Assembly: GCA_029339195.1 (NCBI GenBank)
Contig: JAPTJF010000216.1
Span: 35,844 to 99,843 of the forward strand
Reading direction: 5' to 3'
DNA length: 64,000 nt
DNA from: Micractinium sp. NFX-FRZ
Taxonomy: Eukaryota; Chlorophyta; Trebouxiophyceae; Chlorellales; Chlorellaceae
Numbering within the stretch: position 1 is the stretch's first letter; each line of letters begins with the position of its first letter. Shown in pieces: positions 43,901-53,400 of this stretch. Position numbers and translations under genes: made by a program. The notes beneath the pieces were generated by a model. It was not told where the DNA came from and searched no databases. It saw only the letters and a program-made list of their open reading frames with translations.

Positions 43901-46900
43901 GGTAGGCACGCTCCTCCTGCTGCGGCAGCGGCTGAAAGACAGGGGCTGGTGCTGCAAGAGCCTCCGCCAACTTGGCCTCTGTCGCCTGGCGCTTGGTGGA
44001 GGCGCTGTTGTATCTGGTTCTGCATGCGTCCAGCTCATACTGATCGCGAAAGGATCTGTAATCTAAGTTAGCGCTCTCGTATGCCCGCCGCGCAGACTCC
44101 TCGGCCGCCTGCCGCTGCAGCAGCTCGGCCCGCAGCTGCGCCGCCAGCCGCTGCTTGCGCTGCACCTCTTCCCAGTGCGCCGCCAGCCGCTGCGCCGCCG
44201 CGCCCCGCTCCAGCTGCCAGGTGCGCTTCATGCCGTCGTCCCCGCTGGCAAATTTGGCTGCCATGTCAAAGGTGGCTGCGCCGCCGTCGCGCAGGGAGAA
44301 GACTGCCCTGTGTGCCCGGGTGTGCTGGTGCAGGTACTGTGCGACCCCAACCTGCGCATCGCAGGCCGCTCTGTCGCTGAGCACGAGGTGCCGCAAGTCG
44401 GCCAGCTGCAGGGGCATGTCGTAGCGCCGGAGCAGGGGGTAGGTGCTGCAGGCGACGGCGTGCATCATGCAGGCGGCTGCCCAGGTGGCCAGCAGCTCCC
44501 GGCTGCGAAGCTCGGCGTGCATGCGGGCAGCGGAGGCGGAGGAGGCCAGGAATCCGTGCAGCACTGCAGGGGTGGGTGGGCAGGTGCGAGGAAGGCACAT
44601 GCAGGGGATGTGTCGCTTGTCTGGTGCACGTCTGGTGCAGACCTGGGAATGCTGATGCAGCTGAACCAGCAAGGTGGCCCATGGCAGCTCAGCCAGCGCA
44701 CCGGCTAGACACGTGGGCAAGCGAGCCACAGGCAGGCGGGCCCCAAGCAGCATAATTCAGCTCAGGCCCACCTGTGCTGTAGGTGTCGAGGGCTTCCGCC
44801 AGTGCTTGCACCCCTGCAGGGCCCAGGCCCGCGGCAGCCTCCAGCCCACCAGCCAAGGCAGCCCGCTGGAAGAGCTCCCGCTCCACCATGCTGAGCGCAT
44901 GCTGAGCTGCCACGTCACCGCCACCTGCCTGCCAGAGCGCCTGGCACTGCTTTGCGGCGGCCACCAGGCTGTGCACCCAGCTCGCCGCTTCGGCTCCTGG
45001 CAGGGGCAGGGAGCCCAGGTTGTCGGCCGCCCGCTGCTTGGCTGCCGCCAGGTCAGCGCCCTCCTGGCGCACGCTGCACTCGGGTGGCACCTCGCCACGT
45101 GGGCACCTGTAGCTGCCTGGCCCGCACGGCCCGTCCCCCGCGCCGCTGTCCAACGGCGGCAGCGTGGCCGCAGCTGCAGCGCGGCATGCCCGCTGTGCAG
45201 CAGCTGCCTCCAGCTGCTGCCGCACCTCCTGGCAGGCCGCCTCAAACTCTCCCATGCTGTGCCCCTGCTCTGCCAGCTGTGCAGCTGCGCTGGCGGCTGC
45301 CCCCAGCATCTGCATGCCTGCATCCAGCGCCATGCGTGTGGCCCTGGCGGGGTTAAGCAGCTGCACCTGGCGCTGGGCCAGCCAGAGGTGCAGGTGGGCC
45401 AGAGCCAGGGGGAACAGGTCACACGAGGGATGGCTGCTGTCGGGGCTGCCCGCCATGCCCAGCTCCGGCGCGGCCTGCAAGTCAAAGAAGGGGGACATGG
45501 GTGCTTGCTCAGCAGCGTGGCGGAAGGACAGAGAGCTGCGCTGGCATGCTTGCGTGTGTAAAGTGCAGGCTGCCACGGCAGGTCCGCGTATGGCGTGTGT
45601 CCCATGCGTGAAGCGTGTGTGTCCAATGGGCAAGGTTCCGCCCGGCAGCACGCAACCCTGCCCCCGGCGCCCCTCACCTTGAATGCCTCCCGCACCAGCG
45701 GCCAGGCGGTGTCCCTGGGCGTGCCGCCGGTGTGGAGCCCCACATCTGTGAACCCTCCACGGGGCGGCACCTCATCCCCTGCCTCAGCAGCTGCCTCCTC
45801 CCCCCCTGCCTCCGCCCCCCGTGCCTCCTCGCCGCCCTCGGCAGCAGCTGCCACTGCCTGCAGCGCTTGCCGCGCCAGGGCGTGGATGAAGGCGGGCGTC
45901 ATCTGGTGCCCCTGCCGCTGGCTGCCGTGTGAGGAGCGCTCTGCGTCCTTCCGCCCCTCTGCCTTGGACAGCAGGCCCTGCAGGCGGCCGAGGAAAGCGC
46001 CCAGCCGGGCGGCAGCGATTCTGCCGCAGGGCAGCACCTCGGCACCGCCGCAGTCTGCCGTGTGGGCTGTGCCACCATCCGAGGTGCTGCACAGCACAAA
46101 CGAGGCGTTGGGGGGCCGGCAGGTGGCATGGGGTCAGGCAGCAATGATCCAAGGGGGCATTGGAAGGCCCACGGGCGCCTGCCTGCTGGCTACTCCTGGC
46201 TGTTCCCTAGAGCACAAAGCGTGCTGGCTGCGGCACCACGGGGTGATGTGTCCGCCAGGACAGTGTGCAGCAGGGGCATGCAGCAGAGGCTGTCACTGCA
46301 GCTGCATAGAGCAGGCTCATGCACTGTGCGATGGCAGGACAGAAGGGGTTAGGGGCCCAGCAGGCCGGCCGGCCCACCAGTGAAGCCTGAAGCGCCAGCT
46401 GTCCAAGCCCAGCAGGGTCAGCGCGACCTCGCCGGGATCCGCCTGCGTCTGACGTGGCGCCAGCGCCAGCACAGCGCAGCCGTAGCGTGGGAACCAGCTG
46501 ATGCCGCCTCCGCTGCTGCTGCCGCCAGCGGCAGGGGAGCAGATGAAGGCTGCGGCCTGCCGGATCGCCTGCAGGTCTGAGGCGCCGGCAGGCAGCCACG
46601 CTGGCAGCGGCTGCGCAGCCTCCTGCAGAGGGGCTTGAGTGCAAACACAGTGAGATCAGCGGCAGTGCCAACCCAACCGTGCCAGGCCAATCACGCCAGG
46701 CTTCTCCTGCAGGGCCAAGTCAGGGCACGCAGGGCTGCCTACTACTGCCAATCTGCCCGCTGAAGCCCGCCCCACCCACATGCCTCCCTCTCATCCCATA
46801 TTAGGCCCCCCGCTCACCAGGTGGCCTATGAAGCGCTGCAGGATGCCGCAGAACCCCTGTATGTCTGCATCCGACTGCAGCCTGCCGCAGGGCAGGTGCT

Positions 46901-47480
46901 GGAAGCCGTACAGGCTAGCCAGGAGCTTCTCGCCCTCGCACCATGCCGAGCCGCTGGCACCGCCGCCAGAGCCGCCAGCGGCCGGCGCCAGCACGCGCAT
47001 TTGCCACCTGGATTGCGGGGGGATGTGGGGGGGGAGATGTACTGCAGTGGGTGTGTCGACGCCCTGATGGCTTAGTTTTAGTGCGCGCACCTGCGCGCGG
47101 CAGCCACGTTCAGCACACTTGCAGGCAGGTTGAGGCCGCGTCTCACGTGTGGAGCGGCCCTCCCTCCGCAGGTGACCGCAGCGGTGACTGACTGCCAGAA
47201 ACGATGATATGCTCTCCACCTGCAGTGTAAAACAAGACTGCAGTGTAAAACAAGAACACGGAGTGCATGGAGTAGAGAAACTGGCAAAGGTGGCCCCTTT
47301 GCAACCTAGTTGGGCGCACCGAACGAGGGCTGCTTGCAGCTGGGGCCAGTACCCAGAGAGTGCCTGCCGCTGCCCCGACTGGCGCTGCACTGCACCTTCG
47401 AAATCATCCGTCATGATGTCATCAAAGGAATACATGACCGTGGGGCCTGCACGCCTGCGCCTCTTTCTCCTTCTCCCCAT
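31976..47480 (-). CDS. Giant DUF3638/DUF3645 protein with P-loop motor-like motifs
   Basis: Twenty-eight exons join in phase to 3176 residues. They are 47480-47320, 47219-47091, 47007-46818, 46622-46378, 46086-45678, 45474-44772, 44563-43864, 43579-43348, 43136-42156, 41920-41361, 41075-40409, 40207-39392, 39182-38856, 38630-38553, 38404-38333, 38132-38067, 37830-37657, 37422-37256, 36917-36593, 36396-36215, 36041-35880, 35652-35573, 35352-35134, 34937-34795, 34573-34476, 34252-33985, 33646-33023, 32728-31976. Key motifs are QLNMGEGKTRVLLPML (about 2087-2102), DLLDESDELLSHRY (about 2214-2227), FGVNR...KRLAVPFRAAHVPSE, GFSGTNDNHRLLP (about 2545) and DKMMQAAGRLRKLGKGQ (about 2714). These are hallmarks of the DUF3638 and DUF3645 family of very large eukaryotic proteins, some auto-annotated as ubiquitin hydrolases without visible proof. 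The N-terminal 1900 residues show no domain I know; an acidic Glu run lies in exon 27. Two introns appear GC-AG. Biological role is unknown. Confidence 0.9.
32908..32972. repeat. Tandem duplication (~33-bp units) in last intron of DUF3638 gene
   Basis: Two diverged copies built on CTGCACTGGCAGYGGC followed by GGCCATNGTCTRTT lie side by side between the exons ending at 33023 and starting at 32728. No coding role is evident. Confidence 0.75.
37205..37245. repeat. (CCAG)n microsatellite in DUF3638 intron 18
   Basis: Runs of GCCA interrupted by GGCA lie just inside the intron whose donor is at 37255. It matches the tetramer in VTC2 intron 1. Confidence 0.85.
37860..37927. repeat. 36-bp tandem duplication in DUF3638 intron 16
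   Basis: Units beginning GCAGAGAGCGTCAGTTGAAG at 37860 and 37896 are nearly identical over 32 bases. They lie just upstream (in the sense direction) of the acceptor for the exon starting at 37830. Confidence 0.9.
38292..38328. repeat. Perfect CAGCA pentamer array next to a donor
   Basis: Seven perfect GCACA pentamers (TGTGC on the sense strand) begin four bases inside intron 15, directly after the donor that interrupts the GEGKT motif. This is the purest array of the dispersed pentamer family. Confidence 0.92.
43655..43812. repeat. Imperfect CACAGCA/CATGGCA repeat in DUF3638 intron 7
   Basis: About 160 bases of loosely repeated CACAGCA, GCATGG and CAGCACGGCAG words lie between the exons ending at 43864 and starting at 43579. 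Weakly periodic; member of the same low-complexity family. Confidence 0.7.
47219..47256 (-). repeat. Exact 18-bp duplication of a splice acceptor
   Basis: On the sense (minus) strand the acceptor tract TCTTGTTTTACACTGCAG ahead of exon 2 occurs twice in direct tandem. This gives two equal AG acceptors 18 bases apart, at 47220 and 47238. Use of the upstream copy would add six residues (LVLHCR-type) without changing frame. Confidence 0.9.
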
Positions 47481-48097
47481 GTCTCGCTAGCCGACTGACC
47501 TGACGGCGGGTTGCTCACCTAGCTATTCACAAAATCGTGGTTTACGATCTGCAGAACCGGTAGCTGCGATCGTTTCGCCTAGCAGAGTCGCAGTTGGATA
47601 GGCCCCACGGACAACACGGCCAGCACTGCCTGCCCAGCAGGCACAGCACGGAGCCCTAACTTGCAAAGAACGTTGCAATGTTGTTTGCCATGAGAATAAA
47701 GCAGCAAGCCTCACTTTCACGCAGACTGACCCAGCAGCACGGTGTTACCTCCCACGCTCCCAATCTGTCTGCAAGCGCCTGCCTGCTTGACCCCCCTCGG
47801 TGCTTGCTCCCCCTCTCCTGCTTGCTCCCCCTGCCCTGCCTGGGTCCCAACTTCTCAGAATGGAGATCTGGAGGTCGCTTTTTAACTGGAGGTAACGCAG
47901 TACCAAGTGCATAGTAATACGATAGTCAGGGCACGGAAACGGAGGCGGCGCTGAAAGCATGCTGCACCGGTGCACAGCCGTGCGGCCCACCGAACCGCCG
48001 GAGCCCGCCGCCAGCGTGCCAGCTGCCGGCCAGGGCGATGTACGCGCCGCACCGCCTTCACTTCCTGGCCATCCAGCAGGGGGCCCTCGGGCTGGCT
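47481..48097. other. DUF3638 promoter region and 3' flank of coiled-coil gene
   Basis: 617 bases between the DUF3638 start and the upstream stop, with no supported gene. Bases 47515-47600 and 47850-47935 are unusually AT-rich for the window and may hold the core promoter. Confidence 0.45.
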
Positions 48098-49727
48098 TCA
48101 GGGCAGCATGGATCCTCCGGTGCACAGCCCCATGGCCAGCGTCGCCTCCTCCTCCGCCTTCTCCTTCTCCTTGGTCAGCAGCGTGCGCAGCTTCTTCTCA
48201 ATCTCCAGCTGCAGGGGGGCGGTGTCAGGGGCAGGGGAGCAGGTGGCAGGCGGCAGAGGGCAGCTCCTTCCCAATCTGCAGCTGCAGCACTGCAAAGGTT
48301 GGCGGCAACAAGAGCAGTCTTATGGATCACAGGCACCGCAGGGAGCGGGAGGCTGCAGGCAAGTGCGGCATGCGCAGCCCCTCCTTGATCCCGCACCCAC
48401 CCACGCTCAAGGGTGCCCCCTCACCTCCTCCCGCAGCACCATCACCGTCTGCTCCCGCTCCAGCAGCTCCTTCTCCTTCTCAAGCAGGACCAGCTCCTGG
48501 GGGGTGAGGGGTCAAGGAGGGGCAAGGGCGATGGGGAGGGGTGGGTGCATAGGCAACAAGGGCAGGGGGCCTTCACTGGCAGCAGCTTCGTCTCCTTCCA
48601 CAAAGATAAGAGAGATAGCTCCCACAGGGTCTCAGAGCAGCAGCACACACAGGTGTTGGAGCACCTCGTTGCTGCATCGGCTCCTGTCCATCACCACACC
48701 GCCCACCACGGCACCGCACCAGCCCCCATGCAACACCATCCCGCATGCTGCCGCGCTGCTCCTCCGCCTACGACAGCGCCTTGCCACCCAGCACCCCACC
48801 TTCTCCGGCCAAATCCCACCTCTTCATCTGCATGCCACCCCTGCCACATCTTGTGCTGGCACATGTGCACCACATGTGCGCCCCCCCTGCCACCTCACCT
48901 TCTCCGCCAGCTCAGCCCGGATCTCCTCCAGCTCCCTGATGCGCCCCTTCTTGCGCCGCCTGGCCTTCCGCCTCTCCTCCTCCTCCTGCAGGAGGGAGGC
49001 CACGGGGGAAGGTGGCTTGAGGGGAGGTGAAGGCACGGTGCGGCAGCAGCGGAGCAGCGGTGTGAGGCTGGGGGCCGTTGTTTGGCACACGAGTTTGCTG
49101 CCGCACTGCTCCCCCATTGCTAATTTGGAGCCTGCTATATGTGTGCATTTCCCGGGCTGTGCAAGGTGTGACGAGTCGCAATGTGCTGACCTTAAGCGCT
49201 TGTGAGCGCTGCATGGCACCTGGCCGCACTCAGCCAAAGCCACAGCACCCGCATCCACCGCCCCTCGCCCACACACCTCTAAGAGCTTGGCCGCTGCCTG
49301 CTGATCCAGCTGCTCCGAAGTCAGTGGGACACTCGACGTGCTGTCTGACCCCGCGCCGCTGTCTGACCCGGGCGCCCCAGAGCCCGGCCCTTGCTGCGCG
49401 TCTGGCGCCGCCGCACCGCTCAGCTCGTCGGCGGCCGCCCGACGCGGCGCCAACGCTGCCAGCCCTGCAGGCGCAATGGAAGCGGCGACGCGGTTTCAGG
49501 CTCGTTGATTGGTGTGAACGTCGCGCCCAGCAATAAACCGACCGCATCCAGTGCTCACCAAGCGCAAAGCTCGCGCCCAGCAGGCCTCGTCTGCTCAGCG
49601 CCTCTGGCGGAGTGCTAATGTGTTGCACTGCTTTGCAGCGCAGCCTGAGGCATCTGCCGGACGCGCCGGCCGCAACGCGCTGCTTGGGCACCAAAGCCTC
49701 GCAGTGCAAGGCTGTTGCCAGCGCCAT
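48098..49727 (-). CDS. Predicted thylakoid-targeted coiled-coil protein
   Basis: Exons: 49727-49559, 49464-49277, 48985-48899, 48496-48425, 48208-48098; 208 residues. The N-terminus looks like a bipartite plastid/thylakoid leader. A basic, acid-poor stretch of about 45 residues is followed by a twin-arginine hydrophobic segment (SRRGLLGASFALGLAALAP) and an AAADE-type cleavage context near residue 70. The mature part starts with a Ser/Gly/Asp-rich linker. It then forms a long charged helix (EEEERRKARRRKKGRIREL, ELVLLEKEKELLEREQ, LEIEKKLRTLLTKEKEKAEE), almost certainly a coiled coil. I do not recognise the family. An 84-base gap upstream of exon 5 contains a decayed copy of that exon's start (48262-48296). 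Localisation is inferred. Confidence 0.78.
48262..48296 (-). repeat. Intronic echo of coiled-coil exon 5 start
   Basis: In the sense direction, CTGCAG then LQIGKELPS at 48296-48262 parallels the true CTGCAG then LEIEKKLRT beginning at 48208. The copy keeps a usable acceptor but runs into out-of-family sequence. Confidence 0.75.
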
Positions 49728-50457
49728 AGCGCCTCCCCGCACAGCCGGGCAATAGCAGTGAAACCGGGTGGTCACAATTCGCTCGCCGAAAGCCCACGAG
49801 GAATGGGAGGGAGGAGTTGGACTGGCGGCTTGCCTGCTGAGCTCTGCCGCTGCTGCCGCCGCATGGGGCATTCTTCAGTGATCGTCTGTTCGTGCTGCCC
49901 AGAGTGCCCACCCTTGCAGGCCGCACTTGAAAGAACACACATCCCGTTGTAGGCAGCCTGTACGTGTGCACAGGCATAGCGAGCGGAAAGCCCCACTCAG
50001 CACCTGGACACCGTTGGTGCGGTGTGTCCCACCCCAAACTGTGCGCCCGCGCTTAGGCAAGAGGCTTACAGCAAACAATGCGAAATGTGCGTGTGTGTGC
50101 GTGCGTGTGCGCGTGAGACGTGAAGCGTGGCAGGCCAGTGTGACTGGGAAGCGATAAGTCGTGCAGGCGGAGCGACAACAAACAAAGAGAGGGAAACGCA
50201 AAAGGGAAGGGAGCGAGCTGCAAAGCAATCAAGTGTTCATCAGGGTTGAGGGGGAAGAGGGGGAGCAAAGAGGATGGAGGGCAGGGGGCACGGAGCAGGC
50301 AAGACAGGGCAAGCAGGCAGATAGTCTGAGCGCACAGCATGGCGCAGCATGGGGGCAGCATGGCGCAGCGGCTTTTGAAACCGCCGCCGCCGCCGCCAGC
50401 CCTGCTGGCCCTGCCTGCGTGCCTGGCACCAGCGCCGTGCCACAGCCGGCCTCCCGC
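49728..50457. other. Coiled-coil gene upstream region and eIFiso4G 3' flank
   Basis: 730 bases with no supported gene. TTACA at 50066-50070 (TGTAA on the minus strand), 390 bases past the eIFiso4G stop, is its likely poly(A) signal. A GTGTGTGCGTGCGTGTGCGC run at 50090-50112 is a (GT/GC)n simple repeat. Confidence 0.5.
50066..50070 (-). terminator. Putative TGTAA polyadenylation signal (eIFiso4G)
   Basis: Minus-strand TGTAA at a typical distance beyond the stop at 50458. Assigned by position. Confidence 0.5.
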
Positions 50458-53400
50458 TCACGCCAGCACCCCCAGCCCTTGCTGCTGCAGGAAGTCTGCT
50501 GGGGAGGGGAGGTCTGCCGGGTCAAACTCTGGGTCAGAGGCCAGCAGCTGGGGCAGGTCCAGCTTGCCCTCTGTGCACAGCTGCTGCAGGCGCTCGTCCC
50601 CGCCCGCCTCCTGCACCGCCTTCAAGCAGGCGGCCAGGAAGGCGCGCCGCGGCTCCGCGCTCTCCACCGTCGCCAACTGGCCGCCAGCCCAGTCCAGGCC
50701 TAGCAAGCCGCCGGCGGCGGCGGAGCCCACCAGCCGGCCCAGCAGCTTGGGCGCCGCCGGGATGTCGAGGCTGATGTCGTCCAGCCCCGCCAGAAGTCCA
50801 GCGGTCCCCTCCTTGATCTCCTCCCCTCCCAGCACGCCCCGCTGCGCCAGCGCAGCCAGCAGGTCCACCAGGGACAGAGACTCCTTCTCGCTCAGCGCGT
50901 CAAACGCCTTCTCCAGCCCAATCTGTTGTGTTGTTAGGAGGAGGGGCGGGTGTGGGGCGGAAGCAGAAGTGAGCAGGCGCAGGGGTGAGCGGGCCGTCAG
51001 CCCCCTGCCGGAAGCAGCTGCGCCTCACAAGTCGCGCAGAATGAAAAGACCACCTGCACCACCTTCCCGCGCGCCTCCCAGCTCCTGCCCCTCCCTCGCT
51101 CGCTCACATTCCCGCTGCGCCTGCCCCGCCCCATCAAATCACAACCCACCCAGCCAACCAAGGCAGCTGCCCACACACCTGCACCAGCTTGGCCAGGAAG
51201 CCGGGCGCCTCCAGCTCCTGCGCCGTGCCCACCGCCTCGTCAATGTTGGGGTCGGACAAGTAGTCGGAGAACAGGGACTTGCCCAGCGACTCGCGCTCCT
51301 CGGGGCCCAGGTCGGTGCGGGGGGCCCTGTGGGTGCAGGCAGGGGGATGGGGAGGGGGCGTCAGGGAGGAAGGGGTTGAGCCAACGAACGCCCATGGGCA
51401 GGTGCGGGGCGTGGCAGGAGAGACGGCATGGTGTAGGGAGCGGCGTGAGGGATGCCAGGTGCAAGTTGTGAGAGGGGTGAAGATGCTTTCAACCCCTAAG
51501 AGGCGTGTTGTGTGTGTGGTGAGGGGTGTGTGTCACATGAGCCTGCTGCTCTCATGAAGCTGCGCATGGGGAGCGCGGTCCGGGTGAGAGCAGGGCAGGG
51601 CGGTGGCTGTGCGCAGCCTGTAGAACGCAGAGGCCATCTGTCGCCCCGCCACATGGGCGGCGGGGCGGGGCCAGCGAAGGATAAACTGCGCGTAAGTGTG
51701 AACCATGTTGTGCTCAAAGCAGGCGCAGCAGTGCGGGCAATGAGGCTGGTGCGTGCGTGCAGCAAGGCCTGTGCAGCGGCACAAAGCAGCAAAGCCAAGG
51801 CTCCCTGCAGCAGCAGCCGTCAGCGCCGCCCATCGCCGTCGCCGCTGGCAGCCTGCACCGCCACTGGCAACTACATGAGCACCCTCCAGCTCACCATCCG
51901 CCCCCCAAGGCCACACCGTCAGCTGGCGTGCCAAAACTGCATGCATGGTCCCAGGCCCCCCCAGAACGCAGTGCTGCTGCTGCTGCTGCAGTGCACGCGG
52001 CTGCCCCGTGTCCGCCCACCTTGCGGTGGGGCCCGCGGCCGCCGCGGGCGCCGCCTCCGCCTCTGACGCCATCGCCACATAGTCTCCCAGGAAGGCCGAG
52101 AACTTGCCGTCGCCCGCGGCCTCGCCCTTGCCGCGCGCAGCAGCCCACCCCGCCTCGCTGCTCTTGAAGGCTGCACAGGGGCCAGGGAGGGAGGGGGCAT
52201 GAGGTGGGGGTGAGGGGTTGAGCCACGGGGTGCGGGGAGAGGTAGGGGAATCAACCGCCACCCCATGCGCCGCTGCTCTTGAAGACAGGCAGCAGGGCCA
52301 AGAGAGGGGTGACATGAGTGGTGTGCGTGCTGCCGGGGCATAATGGACAGTAAATAATCCCCAAAGCTTGCCTGTGTCCTGCAGAACACGGGAGCTGCAC
52401 CTCCTTGGGACGCTTCCCTGCCAGCCCACCAGCGCTCCACCCCCACAATACATGTTCATATACCCTTAACATACCAACCAGCACCCACCTGGGAAGAGCT
52501 CCACCTCCTCTGGGCGCTTGGCCGCCAGCGAGGGCAGCGCGGCGGGCATGCCCGGCACCGCCAGCGACTCCAGCCCCGGCACCGGCATGTCCAGGATGCC
52601 CAGCTCAGCCTGCGCCTCGCTGCGGATGTCCTCCAGCTTCTTGGCCTGCAATTGACACAAGTGGAGAGTGGCAATGAGGTGATGAAGGTACTGAGTTGAG
52701 AGGTACAAAGTTGAGAGGTGGGACTGGTGTGCCTGGCTCCGCCTGAGCCTCGCTGCGGATGCCCCCAGCATCTTGGCCCTGTCGAGAGGTGTGCCTGGCT
52801 CAGCCTGCGCCTCCCTGGTGACATCATTCCAACTTCGTGACTGGCAGGAGGCACGCCGAGCAGTTCATGGCATCCAGCGCCGCACACCCCAGCCTTCCTG
52901 CCCCTGCCCCTGCTGCCAAGCCGCCCTTCAACAATTATTTCATCACCCTTCTTTTGGAAGTGCCCCCGCCCCCGCTCCTCTCACCGTGAAGGTCTCCCGG
53001 CGCGCCACCCAGTGCTGCACGCGCAGCTCAATCACGTCCTTCATCACAAAGCGGATGCGCGAGGGGTAGACGCGCGATGCGTTGCTCATGCGCTCCAGCT
53101 GGCGGAAGGCGGCGTCCAGGCGCCCCTTGCCCTTGGCGCTCTTCTCCAGCTCGGCGCCAGCCGTGGACAGCGCCTCGCAAACCGCCTGCGGTGCGCGGGA
53201 GGGACATGGCCAGGAGTCGGGAGGGGGGCAGAGGGGGTGAGGTGGAGAGGGGGAGAGCAGGTGAGGGGGAGAGGAGGAGAGGACCCCCGTGTTTCCTCCC
53301 AGCGCAGCACCTTGGACACGGGCATAGGATGTGAGGTGTGAGGGAGAGGTGAGGGCCGGCAGTGGGGAGCTGCGCCTGCGCCCCTGGTGCCCTGGAGGCC

